Positions 45,170 through 57,640 of a stretch of DNA of 64,000 nt are shown here, one piece after another. The stretch is taken from assembly GCF_030272615.1 (NCBI RefSeq), contig NC_081409.1, forward strand, positions 242,408,424-242,472,423. Reading direction: 5' to 3'. The notes below the pieces were generated by a model. It saw only the letters and a program-made list of their open reading frames with translations. It was not told the origin of the DNA and did no database searches. The translations under genes and the position numbers were made by a program. The DNA is from Cryptomeria japonica (Eukaryota > Streptophyta > Pinopsida > Cupressales > Cupressaceae). How positions within the stretch are numbered: position 1 is the stretch's first letter; each line of letters opens with the position of its first letter.

Positions 45170-48100
45170 TTATGAAGATAACCACCCCCTATCCACAATA
45201 GTCCAACCTTGCAGACGATTAGAAGCCCATTTGGCTAGACAATATGCTACCACATTCCACTCCCTAGGAATGTGAATAAAAGTAACAGATTCCAAGGAGC
45301 CACACAACTTGAGAATCCACCTAATGACCAAAGCAAGGTGCCAACTAAAATCATCTAGCCATTGCTCATTCAACAAAATCACTACCACCTGAGAATCAGA
45401 TTCACAAATAATCCTTTTCCAGCCAAGAATACAACATCGCTCAACAACATGAAAAAGGGCAAGAGCCTTCATGTAATTAATTGTATGAAGACCCTTATAA
45501 ATAGAAAAAAGAAAATAAACATCTCCAACACTATCACGCCCTACTCTACCAAGACCAACATGAACATTATTCCCCTAATAAGAGTCATTAGTATTCATTT
45601 TTAAAACTCTTGGAGGAGGGAACCATTGACCCTCCTAATTTAACTTCCGCAAAGGATTTCTGCATCTATTGCACATGGCTTGCCTACCACTCCTCCCTCC
45701 AAGAAAAGGATCATCTCCATAAAAAGGAAAATTGAACTAGTTGTAGATAACATCATCTCCAGGATCCACCCCTTCCAAAAAGTCACACTTAGGCAAGACA
45801 ATCTCATGAAGAGAGTGGATAATTTTTTTACCACAAGTGCTAAGCAACCATCCAAGAATCATGAAAAATCCTACGATTCCTCTCCAACCAAATATTTTAG
45901 AGAATAAAAAGGGGTCCGAGAATTTAGGCAACCCAAAGAAATAAAGTCTTAATAGGAGGTGCACCCCAATGGGCCCAAAACATAGCCAAAGAGGAGACAT
46001 GCCATCAAGCTTGATTCCAAACTCTACACCAGAAGTGCCAAATTTCCTTAGAGAAAGAACACCAAAAGAACAGATGAGAGACACACTCTTCACTATTACG
46101 ACACAAAAAACACATAGAGGGACCGAGGAAGCACCACTCGCACAAATTGTCCCAAGTAAGAGATCTATTTTGAACCACCAGTCACATAAATAAGTTGCAC
46201 TTGGGCCAAGAAACTTTGTTCCACGCCTGTTTCCACCAAGGCACTTCCAATCCTCCAAATAGTTGCCTATCAAGCTCCAAGTACCACATAGAAATAGAAT
46301 ACTTACCAAATGAGTCCCTACCCCAAGATATAATGTCTTACCCTATCAAGCAGATGCACTCCAGAGAGGCAATAATCTGAGCCAGCTCATTACGAGCCTC
46401 TTTTGACCCCCGAGACGACCATTCACAGGAATCCTTCTATCTATAACCACCAACCAACCCTAAATTTTGGACAGTCTTATAATGCGCAACCATAGTTCAA
46501 CTAGCCACAGTAAAATGATCACAAAGTGACTGTAAGTGTGGATACATGGAAAGAAGAGGAGGATGGCCATCCCAAGAATCAAGCCAAAAAATAAATTTTG
46601 AGCCGGTGTTGCAAATCCAAAAAAGCCTACTCTTAATATGTTGAGCTCTATTTTTTAGAGTGTCAAATGATAGAACCCCTTCCCTCCAAAGAAAAATGAG
46701 GAACATCCAAAATGTGAACTCCTTTTAAATATGTATGCATGAGAATGCGAGCCCAAACCTGATTCTAATAGGCACATGAGTGCCAATAAGACTTGCCCAT
46801 TCAAGATTGCTGAACGTAGACCCAAACCACCCTCTTTCTTTGTCCTACACACATACTCCCACTCAACTAAACTCCACTTAGAAGCATGCAAACTACCACT
46901 CCAAAGGAATTGGTGTGAAAGAGCATCAAATTCCTTGAGGAAATATACCACACCACCTAAACAAAACTCTTGTGAATAGGAAGAGCTTGGATCACAAATT
47001 GAAGAAGAGTCACCTTAGAAATAGTAGATAGCTAGCGATGAGTCCAATGATTAACCTTGTGAGGCAACTTATCAGACAAGTCTTGGCAGAAAGGATTAAG
47101 TGTCCTACCAACAACTAGAGGAATACCCAAATAGAGAAAAGGAAGAGAACCAATTTGAAACCGCAAAACATTGGCAATCCTCCTTTGAATAGGTTTTGGA
47201 GTGTTAAGAACATAAATAGAAGATTTGAGATCATTGAATTTTGACCTAAAGCTATTAAATAAATATCCAGTGTTTGCTTGAAATATTTGGCTTCATGAAG
47301 ATGAGCAACCCCTATATGTGCAATGTCATCCACAAATTAGAGGTGAGAATGCATAGGCAAACTAATACCCCAACACCAACCCTAAAGAAAGCCTTGGGAG
47401 ACCTGAGACTGAATAAGTCGGCCTAGGCCTTCAACCATAATAATAAACAAATAAGGAGAGAGTGGATCACCTTGGTGAAGACCAATCAAAGCTCCAAACA
47501 ACTCAAAAGGCTCGCCATTGATAAAAATAGAGAAGGATGAAGAAGTAGCATAGCTCATCATCCAACTAACCCACTCTTGACTAAAACCAAAGACAATGAG
47601 AATCCTTTGCAAAAAGTGTCACTTAAATCTATCATAAGCTTTGGCCATATCCAGTTTGAGGAACATAGATTTCTCCTTAGCCCCTACCATAGAGTGAATG
47701 GCTTTAGAAGCTACCACCACCCCATCCAAAATTTATCTCCCAACTAAAAAACCCCCTTACTCCTCAGAGATGAGAGCCAAAATTTGAGCCTCTCTGCAAT
47801 CAACTTCATAATGATTTTTTACACCACATTACTAAGAGAAATGAGCCTAAATAAATCCAGTTGATTATCTCCTTCATTTTTAAGAATTAGAACAAGAAAA
47901 TTAGCATTCAAGCCCCCCCCCCCCACCTTTTCTCTGCTAGACTTAATACTTGAATTGAAATCACTAGGTAAAACCCAAGGAAGATATAGAGCACACAATC
48001 TAATATACCTTATATGAGACCAAATCAGAGCTTTCTTGCAGAAATCAATCAAAGCATACACTTTAGTAATCAAAATTATCTCCCCATAATCCAAATTAGA

Positions 48101-48382
48101 GGCTAATAGAGAAATAGTGCAATTACTAGATAGACACCAAAGTGGAAAAATCTTTCATGGGTCCCAAAAAAGAGCCAAGCCTCTGGAACAACATAGGAAG
48201 CCAATGCACTGTCACTGACCAAAACGCCAAATACTAGAAGCACATTGAAGCATATATTCAACTGAAAGATTAGTCTCCTAGATATAAAATATATCTGGAG
48301 AATGAACCACAACCAAATCATGAATATCCTTTTATTGGAGGGTGCTATTCAACCCCCTTACATTCCAAGAAAGAAAAGTCAT
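45170..48382 (-). pseudogene. LINE ORF2: partial endonuclease, reverse transcriptase, zinc region, RNase H
   Basis: It starts at an ATG at 48382 with MTFLSWNVRGLN, the opening of an apurinic-type endonuclease; most of the endonuclease is missing or unreadable. RT follows with FLVLILKNEGDNQLDLFRLI and SLSNVV, IGLHQGDPLSPYLFIIMVEG and the catalytic FVDDIAHIG. The zf-RVT region shows WSLVEWEYVCRTKKEGGLGL and FICNTGSKFIFWLDSWDGHP-like text near 46600. The C-terminal RNase H (45170-45472) has ICESDSQVVVILLNEQWLDD and FIHIPREWNVVAYCLAKWAS. Stops and shifts throughout; an internal deletion after the endonuclease start is likely. Confidence 0.9.
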
Positions 48383-48737
48383 TGAGGAGATTGGGAAAAG
48401 TGACTGTCAATGGACTTGACGGACCCAGAATCCACCAAAAATTGCCCAGCTTACTTAATCTTCTCTTGATCTTTCTTGCGACCACCTTTAGAAGAATGCT
48501 TGAGAGGGCCCTTCTCAAGGGGTCATTGCTGAAAACCTAAAGCATGAGGAGAACCTCTACCTTTACCAGATTCCAATACCTCCTTAGCCAAGTTTGTCAA
48601 AACATCATCTTGCATAACTCGAGAATCACCTGGAGCACCTAAATAAAGACCACTAGGATGCTCCTGGGGATTTCACGAGCCTTGTAAAGATTGAGAGTCC
48701 TAAAATGTACCTTTTATTGCACATCATCCATACCTAT

Positions 48738-49200
48738 TGTTAGAAATTGCATGCAGAAAATATCAATTACATGCAGATAAATATTAAACACAGGAATGGA
48801 AAACATAAAAATAATATTGAAGAAACAATATTTAATGTGGTTCACCCAATCTTGAGCTACATCCACCAAACAGAGAGTCCAATATTATTATCCAGTAAAT
48901 CAAAACTGATTACAACCAACAATCCCCTTACAACTCAATGCCACTACAGAATGCTACAAAATTCTTTACAGAAAAAACTAACCCTTAGCCTTTTTATCAA
49001 GACTTATGTCGGTTACAAAATTAGGGTTACAACATGTCAACCAACATGCTAGACCCTGGACCATGCAAGGGATGCTGCCCCTTGACCCCATCTTGGGGGC
49101 GCTACCCCCAAACCCCCATCGAAAAATATGCGGGGAAACTGCACCAATAGAAGTAGGGAAAATTTAACCTTTGAGTCTGATTAGGCTCCATATAACAACA
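48738..49200 (-). mobile_element. Copia-type solo LTR, 463 bp
   Basis: TGTTAGAAATTGC...CATATAACAACA with the 5-bp duplication CCTAT at 48733-48737 and 49201-49205. It interrupts the LINE between ORF1 and ORF2 and has no internal region. Minus orientation is inferred from the shared block GTGGTTCAC...GAGCTACATCCACC, which in the neighbouring LTR at 43463 belongs to a minus-strand element. Confidence 0.9.
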
Positions 49201-49429
49201 CCTATAATATTAGCCCCATAAGTGACATCAACTGGAATCCCTTCTTCCATGGCCAAAGCTTCCAACACCTCAAAAATATTGAAGCCTTCATCATTTTTCC
49301 TATCCTAAAATGATCTCATTTGACCCCTCCCCTTGGCTCGAGGCTTAACAAGTGTGAAACCATCCTTATTAGGACCACCATCCATCACAGGGGCTTTTTC
49401 TTTGTCCTCTTTATCCACCTTTGGAGCTA

Positions 49430-50450
49430 GGGGAGAAGAAGAACTAGCACCAAGAACCTTATTTTCCCTAGGACATTATTGTTGAAGGTGTCGTTACTCA
49501 TGAAAAATTTGACACCATAAAGGAAGAGACTCGTAATCCAGTTGTTGAACCCAAGATGAAGACCCTAGACAAATTTCTAGAGAAGCTGCAAAGGTTGGTT
49601 AAGATCCAACTCAACACAAATACGAGAAAATGTAATTACCTTTTTATTGAGGTTTTGTTGAGATATTGCAACTAGTTGCCCAAGCAGAGCAATGATCCTT
49701 TGCAATATATCCTCTCTCCTAAATTCCAATGGAAGCCACAAAATAAAAACCTAGACAGGAACCCTTGAGGAAAGTTTTTTAGCTGAATTAAAACCCACAT
49801 GCCATGGCTTAATGAATAAACAAACATGGTTTTAAAAGTAGGGCCCTCCCTCAAAACCCAATTCCAATCAACGATGATAGAAAAAAAACAAGCATGAAGT
49901 ACAATTGTACCATTCTTTCTGACATTTTCTCGAACTTGATGAATGCTAGGTAATTGTATCTTGCGTTACATTATTCAATTTTATCCAATTTCTTCAAATT
50001 GGATCTTTTAAATTGCGACTTAATGTTTTGATTAAATAGATTCTATTTAAACTATTTTATCGCCAACATAATCTCCATATCACCCTCAACCTACCAAGAG
50101 TGATGAATCCAGGATTCCAAAGTGGAGAGAGAAATACAGATCCCAAGAAATTTACAAATGAAAGCATGACTGCTCCAATAGGAAACATCTCCCATAAACA
50201 ATTTCGGAGAAATGACCAAAATATGATGATCTTGATGCCTTGGAAAATAATCATTCACTCTCTTAAGTGTAGAACCATCACCCACATAAAATGAGCGTAG
50301 AGACTTCACATGCACATGCACAAAAGGACCTTCGTGCCCCAAAGCCCCATTAATCATTAAATTTGGAGAAACAACAAGCCCCTCCTTTCCAAACAACCAA
50401 CCACACACAATCACCAAGATAACCCCTATGCCCAACCACATGGGTCATCA
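49430..50450 (-). pseudogene. LINE ORF1 (DUF4283-like domain and degraded zinc knuckle)
   Basis: Nucleic-acid-binding protein of plant LINEs. The C-terminal part shows RICVELDLNQPLQLL, LQQLDYESLPLWCQIFHE-stop and CPREN. That is the usual ORF1 pattern of (F)ARICVE.DL, LDYE.LPF.C..C...GH....C, with the second Cys lost and a stop in the knuckle. The N-terminal part around 49900-50200 is weakly recognisable, and 50091-50441 is an open segment (FPRHQDHHILVISPKLFMGD) that may lie upstream of or within ORF1. Solo LTR and stops disable it. Confidence 0.65.
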
Positions 50451-50741
50451 AAGACCCCACTGAAGGACCCACACACCAACAACCAACACATCAACTCAAT
50501 CCCCACCCCAACTGCATGCAATACCTACACCAAAAGACAACACATAATGAAAAAGTATCCACATGAAAAAGGGACTATGTCCCCTACAACACCACTCAAC
50601 AAACCCCCCAATCACCCACGCTGTAGACAAAATAAAAAAAGAAAAAAAATAGGAGCTAGGACATAGGAGCCTTAATTGGAATGGATAGTCATACGCCACA
50701 TCAAATTTCCTCAAAGCTATCCAATTTTCGTAAACAAGATT

Positions 50742-51314
50742 GTTATTGAAAAGATATAGTAACACTACCCTTTGGGATATTTACCAGCCTTTCTTCGTAT
50801 ATTTAACAGAAGATTCCTCATCATTTTTGGTGTGTGAAAATACTATTAAATGATGCAGGAGACAAGGGTGACAATAGAAATCATTCTTCAATCTTTAATT
50901 AGCAGCTTAGTGCAGTTAGATGAAGTTTAAATGTCATTTGCTAAGGTTTTGTAAGTAGATTTTATTGATTTAGAAGTTAGAAATTAAATCAAGTGTTGAA
51001 AAGGCACGAGGAGAGAATATATGTCATTATTGGAAGAGGTAGCATGAGATTGGAAAGTTTGCACAAGAAGTTAATTAGACACTTAAAAAACAAATAGAAA
51101 TGATTATTAAATTAATTTTGGCTGAGGCATTGAAAGTTGGCAACACCTATGTAGCCATCAAATTCTATATTTGATGACATTTATTAAAAAAATAACAGTT
51201 TTAAATTTTTAAATAATTAAAAAATATGATCAAATGTGTAGTTTGATGACTACATAGACAATAGTTTGGAAGCCAAAAGGATGGTTGGTAGTTAAGCAAA
51301 TAAAGACAATGGGA
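50742..51314. other. Unassigned A/T-rich interval
   Basis: Between the LINE target duplication and the small LTR element. No coding segment, repeat pair or RNA gene that I can support. Confidence 0.5.
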
Positions 51315-51793
51315 TAGAAGTATAAGAATGTTTTGAGTGAAAAAAGCCAAGAAAATGGATCAATGGGAAGGAAGGAGTAAATAGAAATGCACAACAAATT
51401 TCGAGTGAGACTATTTTAAAGAAAGAAATGATTTAGGGTTTTTAATGTAAGAAGAAAAAAATTTGGTGGAGGAAGTAAAGCAAATTTTTAAAAACTGAGA
51501 GATGTGTTGAATAGAAAAGATTGGGAGAGGCGTATGATGGGTTTGGAGATGTGAGCAAAGGATATAGAAAAAACAACATTTGGCTGTAGATTAAATAAAG
51601 AAGTTTTGTTGAACAAATTTAATTCTCTAAGATGACAGTAAGGAAAATCATTTTTGTTGTGATTGTGTAAAGTTGTATTTAATAAGTTGTGTAAAAGATG
51701 AGTTATGCAATGTCTAAAGGTTTGATATGTTGGAAAAATAATTTGTAATAAGTTAGTAGTTGGGAGTTTGGGTTCATCCCAACTTTGACTGCA
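51315..51793 (+). repeat. 5' LTR of the small element
   Basis: Starts TAGAAGTATAAGAATGTTTT (TG mutated to TA) and ends TTTGACTGCA. It aligns along its length with 52678-53161, with numerous substitutions and small indels, so the insertion is old. Confidence 0.75.
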
Positions 51794-52677
51794 TCATTTG
51801 GTATTAGATCCAAATTAAAGGCTCGTTGAAGAGGTAAACAAAATAAAATATCAATGTGAATAAAAATAGAGCAGTTTGTTCATTGGTGAATATGATTTTT
51901 TAAATTTTTTTGCAACTGCAGATTTGAGTTTTGTGTGAGGTGTGTTGGTTGTTCTCCAACAAAGTTTAAGCTGGGTAGAAGGTGTATATACTTCATCTGT
52001 GGAAGGAAAGTCGATATAGGAAATCTTGAGAGGAGCATCTTCTAGATTCTTGATTGCATAGAGGATGGTAGGTGAATTTGTTGCAGGGAATACCTATGAC
52101 TACAGAGGGTGTTGGCTCTAACAAGTTGGTATGCAAGTTGCAAAAGTGCAAATTGAAAAGTGAGAATATGTCTTCGAGAAAGAGGCCAGTAAGAGTATTA
52201 TTTGCGGAGCAACAAGAAAGACGATATTTAGAATTTGTTTATGAAGAAGTATTGAGACTCTAGGTAAGATTAAATGCCCTTGAGGGTGGGCAAAAAAAAG
52301 GAGATGAAATTGACATGAAAAATTATGTGAAGGAACCATGTCTAGGTGGTTGGACAACATATGAGAAGTGTGAATTTAAATGGCACATGAAGAGGATAGA
52401 GTGATGTCTCTTGAGGAAGGAAATGGGGATTGGAATGAGTGTGAAGAAGTGAATCTCTCTCATGAGATAGAGATCTCATGAGATTGGGTAGTGGAACCAA
52501 TTCACTCCCATAACAAATGAAGACAATTAAAAAAAATTCTAGATTCATTTTTTTTTAAAGTGCTAGAGAGAGAGAGGGAAAATAAATGGTGAGGCTGCAT
52601 GGGAAAGAAGAGAAAACAAAACCTACGCAAGAAGAGTCGAAGAATGTAGGTAGATGAAGCTTAAATGAATAGAGAGG

Positions 52678-53161
52678 TGGAAGTATAAGAATGTTTTGAG
52701 TGGACAAAGACAAGAAAATGGATCGATGGTGGGGAAGGAGAGAATAGAAATGCACCTCAAATTTGGAGTGAGGTTGTTTTTAAAAAGAAATGAGTTATTT
52801 GGTTTTGTGATGTAAGAAAATTTATTTGGTGGAGGAAGTAAAGAGATTTTTTTTTAAATTAAGAGGGGTTGAATAGAAAAGAGAGGGAGAGGCATACGAT
52901 GGATCTAGGGATGTGAACACGGATATATGAAAAATAACATTTAGTTGTAGATTAATTATATAGAAGTTTTGTTGAACCAATTTAAATTTCTAAGATAACA
53001 GAGTAAGGAAAACCATTTTTTTGTTGTGATTGTGTAAATTTGTATTTGATAAGGTGTGTAGAAGATGAGTTGTGTAATTTTTGAAGGTTCGATATCTTAG
53101 AAAAATAATTTGTAATGAGTTGGTAGCTGGGAGTCTGGGGTTATCTTCTATTCTAATTACA
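52678..53161 (+). repeat. 3' LTR of the small element
   Basis: Starts TGGAAGTATAAGAATG and ends CTAATTACA; partner of the 5' LTR. Confidence 0.75.
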
Positions 53162-54904
53162 CCATTGAATTTGGAGTAAATTATACAAGTGGCTTGTGGA
53201 AGTTTGAAGAAAATTATCTCAAGTTCTGTCTATTTTTTGATATATGTAAGTGTTTTTATAATGTAGAATTATACATGCTATTTTTGTAGGGGTTTTTAAC
53301 TAGTAATGGTTTTCCCCATGTAAATTCATGTGTACAATGTAAATTCATTATTGTTTCTTATGATTCTATGTTTTATATTTCTTAAAGTCACTTAATTATT
53401 TCATTATTGTAATTTAAATATTTTATATGTTCAAATAGGGTAGCCCACCTAATCCCTTTGCATTGTCAACAGATTGTGGGGGGGATTTGTTACCTAATTT
53501 AGTGTAGCTTTATACATATTCAATCAAAATTTCTTCCTCTCTAGAGAGGTTCCTCAAATGGTGACATCAATAGACTATTCCTCTTATTTCTCCTCTAGAT
53601 GATCAATTTCACAATGACGTCTCTTAGATGATTGCCCAAAGAAGGAAGAGGGATTTTAAATTACTTTCAGATTTCAATATTTGAGCTAAGGTTTTGGGTT
53701 TCTAGGACACGTTTCGGAATCATGAAGGATGTAGACCTCTAACTGTTATACTACTAAGGTATTTTACATGTAGCTATTTTGTTTTGCATGTATTATCTCT
53801 TTCTTACCTAATATTGTAGATTTTTTATCTTCTATCTATGTTGTAAAGGGATTAGGATCTTAGTTTTGTTTTTTAATTAATTAAAAATAATAGTTAGCTT
53901 TATTTGATCAATGTCAATTGTGAATGTGCCTACCATTAATGACACACACTGTAGTGGTGAGTAAAAATCAGAGAATGCAATACCAAATAATAGTAGCAAT
54001 AATTCAATCATGTTTTATAATTTAAAAAAAAAAAAAAACTTAAGAAACTTGAAGCAAATTACCCTTATAACAATGTAGATGGCAATGTAATTAAAACAAA
54101 GCCAATAAACTTCTAGAGTGCACATGACAAATTCATTAAATCAAGGCCAACAAAGTGTCAAGTAAGAGTTGACACTATTAAATGGTTTTTGATACTAGTT
54201 AAATAATATTAGGGAAAAAGTGATGCACATAGAAAATGGTAATGAAAAGGATTGCAATTATCAAATATGTAACAAGAAATGAGGAAATGAACTCGAGATG
54301 CAAGGGTGGGGCAAAGGAATGCATCATTGTCAAGAAAAGATCAGAATTGAATATTGATGGAGAAATTAATTAATGTAATAACTAAGTACAAGTAGATTTT
54401 AAAGCATGTAACATTCTATGGTGATATATGTGCAACATCATAAACGAGTCAATGTCAAAATTTCCATTGCCAAAAAGTACCAATACATTTACCAAAGTTC
54501 AATGATCCAATGGTGAAGATGTATGGGGAAAGTCGGTTAGTTAATAATCCAAAACATATATCTTCAGAATAGAAGATGCCACACTCTTTGCAATATAAAA
54601 TATTTTGTGCAAGAGACTTACAATTAAGAAAAACAGTTCTAGAAGAGTGAGCAATAGGCAAATGGAAAGCTATAGAGAGAAAAGATGCATCTTCTTGAAC
54701 AATCAAAGATTCATCTACAAAGGTTCTTGACTAGGTAGAAGAATATTACAACTTAAGAACTAGTATAAAAGGATGGAAGATCAGGAAATACAAGTCAAGG
54801 AATTCATTTATATCAAAGGTAATTAAGTAATTTGGTATGAAGCTAGAAGATGGAAAGACAATGGTAGAAGACACAAAGTATTAGTCAAAAATATAGGGAA
54901 GTGA
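53162..54904. other. Unassigned A/T-rich interval
   Basis: No gene seen. GATTGTGGGGGGGATTTGTTACC near 53472-53495 resembles a polypurine tract followed by an LTR start, but I could not find a partner LTR or pol. A poly-A run lies at about 54025. Confidence 0.4.
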
Positions 54905-55162
54905 TTTTTTGTTTTTGATTATTAAAAGCAACAAAACAAGGGTGTTGACCCTATACAAGCTCAAGTCGAATAGGTCATTAACAATAGGTTAAAAACCACT
55001 ATTAAAATTCCTACCAAACCACCAAAAATACAATAGCACAAAGATAGGATCCCAACTCAAGAGTGGGAAGGATCACCCACAAATTGATATGGAAGAGTTT
55101 GGGGGGTGGGGAACTTACCTTTTTGCCTACGACAAAAAACAATCGAGGAAATTCTATTATTA
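54905..55162 (-). pseudogene. LINE 3' end, minus strand
   Basis: Reading leftward it gives GGLVGILIVVFNLLLMTYST and ACIGSTPLFCCF before a T-rich edge at about 54908 (poly-A on the minus strand). This resembles the usual 3' end of plant LINEs (RxxLVQGQHPCF). The copia at 55168-63415 separates it from 63421-64000, where ORF1 sequence occurs, so ORF2 must be mostly deleted if both belong to one element. Confidence 0.5.
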
Positions 55163-55167
55163 GGAAC

Positions 55168-56433
55168 TGTTGGAGTTGTTGGATATGTTTGTTCATTGCT
55201 GCTGCTAGGATATGTTGTTATCATTGATGTCAACATATTCTTGTGATTTATTCCGGTGAGTTTGGGAAGATCTTCCAATTAGATTTTGTAGTTTGGTTTT
55301 GTTGATCACTGTTCTACAGAATCTGGTATTTCCTCTGATATATTCCGGTGTGATCAAATCTTGTGTTGAGGTTTTGGGATATTGTTTGGGATGATCAAGT
55401 GTATCTTCATTTTAGATGGTTCATGATTTGGTGCCCCACAAGTTATCTTTCTTCGTGACAGTTGTTGATTGGTTGTGTTCTTCAGCTTTCTGATGGTTAT
55501 CATTGAAGATTTGATAAGTGGTATTGGTGCAGCTATTAGTGACAATTCTAACGTGCTTGTTGGTGTTTCCTATTCATGTCCTATTTGTCTTGTCAATCAA
55601 CATTGATCATTGTGTGATTTTTTGGTGGTTTTCATCAACCAGTGTTGATTTTCGTGTTATGTCGTATTTCTGGTGGTGTAGCATGTTGTGGTTGATCTTG
55701 GCGTGATTTCTGGTGGATGTGATCATTTGGGAATTAGAATTAGGTCCATGCTATGTAATATAAATCATTATATTGGTCTGATGGTTGATATTTGCATCGT
55801 GCAATGTAATTTTTGTAATTATGAGTTGAGGGTTAGGGTTTAGTCGACCTTGTTACCAAGGTTGATGAATTGTATATATAGGTATGATATTCACTTAGTT
55901 TTGGTATCGGTATTGTGTCTGCATTATCAAAGAGAGGTGAATGTGCAAACAAGAGATTTATCATTCAGTGAACTATTGAGGAGAGATTGGTGTTGCAGAG
56001 AAAACAATTGTGCTTAACCGGAATTGTCATTAGGCATTTGTAGATGCTACCATTGCAGTTCATTTCTTCCAGATTATAGTCCGATTCACATTGTAAGTCA
56101 GTGAGACTTCCCTGAGGGTTGTAGCCTTCCGAGCATATATCTTTTGAGCAGTGAGATCTAGGCAATGTTCCTAAATACATGTGCATTCCCCATTGTAATA
56201 ATTTTCACATACTACTATAGAGTATCATCTTACTATGGGTAGGTTCCCACTGTGGTTTTTCCCTTAACCAGGTTTTCCATGTCAAAAATCTTGGTGTTGT
56301 GTGTTGTTCTGTTATTTGGCTTATCTGTTTATTGTTGTTGTCTATCAGTTTATGTTTTGAAGTTTAATTTTTTGTATCCAATGAAGACTGATTCACCCCC
56401 CTCTTAATCTTCCTTTTCTATTGTTGCTAACTA
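55168..56433 (+). repeat. 5' LTR of the copia at 55168-63415
   Basis: Starts TGTTGGAGTTGTTGG; the end CTAACTA is followed by the primer-binding site. 1266 bp. It contains TATATATA at 55873-55880, also present in the 3' LTR near 62855. Confidence 0.92.
55871..55882 (+). promoter_or_regulatory. Candidate TATA box, copia 5' LTR
   Basis: TTGTATATATAGGT, retained in the 3' LTR (62853-62864) despite divergence nearby. Confidence 0.5.
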
Positions 56434-56446
56434 TTGGTATCAGAGC
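56434..56446 (+). other. Primer-binding site of the copia
   Basis: TTGGTATCAGAGC directly after the LTR; perfect initiator tRNA-Met type. Confidence 0.95.
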
Positions 56447-56488
56447 TTGATCCTACGGTAGAAGCTTAATCGCTTGAGGAGATCCGGG

Positions 56489-57640
56489 ATGGAAGCTCAA
56501 GGTATTCTTTTCAACAAGGACAGTTTGAGGTTTGATGGAAGTAACTATACTGTATGGAAGAGTCGGATGGAGGTGCACTTGAAATGTCTTAGAGAAGATT
56601 ACTGGAAGATCACTAAGAATGTCTATGTTGTTCCTTAGAATGGACCATCTACTCTTGATGAGGTTAAGGAAGTTGAATATAACATCAGATCGAAGGAAGC
56701 ATTTCTTAGTTCCCTAACTGATTCTAAAATGACAAATGTTATGGGACTTCAGACCGCACATGAGATCTGGGAGAAGCTTGAGATCCTGTGTGAAGGTGAT
56801 AGTCAAGTGAAAGTTGCTAAGTTGCAGAGCTTGAAGGGAAAGTATGAGACATTGAAGATGGGAGATGATCATAACATACATTCATACATGGCTAAGGTGA
56901 ATTAACTTGTCCTTGGTATTAGGTTTGTCGGTGGAAAGATTAAGGAAGAAGAGATTGTTGCTAAGGTGTTGAGATCTTTGTCTCCTTCTTATAAACATAA
57001 GGTTGCCGCTATTGATGAGATCTGGAGTGTGACTATAGTAACAAGAGATATGTTGGTTGGAAAACTTGTTGCATTTGAGCTGAGTGAATTTGGAGAATCT
57101 CATGGAAAGTCTGAGACTGCATTTAGAGAATCAACATCTATATTCGGTAAGAAAAAATATGACCCTAATGAGTGTAGGATATCCAGATATGAAAGAGAAA
57201 GGAGAGAAATTATTGAGCAAGAAAGAGAGTTTGATGAGCTTGGAGCATTGATTGCCTGGAGATTTCCTAAAGGTGTCGGTAAGTATGATGGAAAGTGTCC
57301 CTTGAATTTTTTTTCTTGTAATAAGATAGGAGATTTTGCTTCTAGATGGCTGAAGAGAATGGCTAAGTATGATAGACATGATAAGTTTGATAAGAATGAT
57401 AGGAATGATAGATATGAGACTGATGAGAAGTATGATAAGCCTTATAAGTCTAACCGAAAGTTTACAAACCAGAAGAATTGTTATTATGCTGCAAATGAAG
57501 GTGTTACAGATGATGAGTCAGAAGGAGATGAAGTTGTGTTTATTTTCATTAAATATTATAGACATGTGCCTATTGATTCCACTAGTTGTTATGTTGAGGA
57601 GAAAGATTTGGTTGTGAAGGTAGAAGAAAAGGGTGAATGG
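56489..57640 (+). pseudogene. gag: Copia gag and knuckle region
   Basis: Starts at the ATG at 56489 (MEAQGILFNKDSLRFDGSNY), 42 bp after the primer-binding site. Capsid core: TVWKSRMEVHLKCLREDYWK, IWEKLEILCEGDSQVKVAKL and VAKVLRSLSPSYKHKVAAID. Stops at about 56636 and 56904 interrupt an otherwise single frame that is then open from 56966 to 58324. The knuckle is degraded: CPLNFFSCNKIGDFASRW lacks the spacing and His of CX2CX4HX4C. A striking charged stretch follows at 57361-57450 (RHDKFDKNDRNDRYETDEKY), built from repeated GATAAG/GATAGG-like codons. Confidence 0.9.

Larger units (their letters stand above)
45083..50729 (-). mobile_element. L1-type LINE, nearly full length, with target duplication
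   Basis: Non-LTR retrotransposon in reverse orientation. The 12-bp direct repeat GTAAACAAGATT lies at 45071-45082 and 50730-50741. A run of T at 45081-45090 is the poly-A tail read on the other strand. ORF1 lies at about 49430-50450 and ORF2 (endonuclease start, RT, RNase H) at 45170-48382. About 5.65 kb in all, including a 463-bp solo LTR. Both ORFs have multiple stops. Layout and the RNase H tail are those of plant L1 elements. Confidence 0.92.
51315..53161 (+). mobile_element. Small non-autonomous LTR element
   Basis: Two direct repeats of about 480 bp (51315-51793 and 52678-53161) flank 884 bp. The inner edge of the left repeat is followed by TTTGGTATTAGATCC (51797-51811), close to the tRNA-Met primer-binding site, which gives plus orientation. 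The right repeat follows a purine-rich AATAGAGAGG. The internal region has no gag-pol; a 63-codon open frame at 52072-52263 (KKRPVRVLFAEQQERRYLEF-like, Lys/Glu-rich) is of unknown origin. No convincing target duplication. Confidence 0.72.

Noticed and set aside
45969-46979. Plus-strand open frames of 60-75 codons across the LINE
   Set aside because: Antisense to recognisable LINE ORF2; no protein similarity of their own.
53472-53495. Purine tract followed by TGTTACC, resembling the 3' end of a copia
   Set aside because: No partner LTR, primer-binding site or pol remnant found nearby; mentioned only as unassigned sequence.
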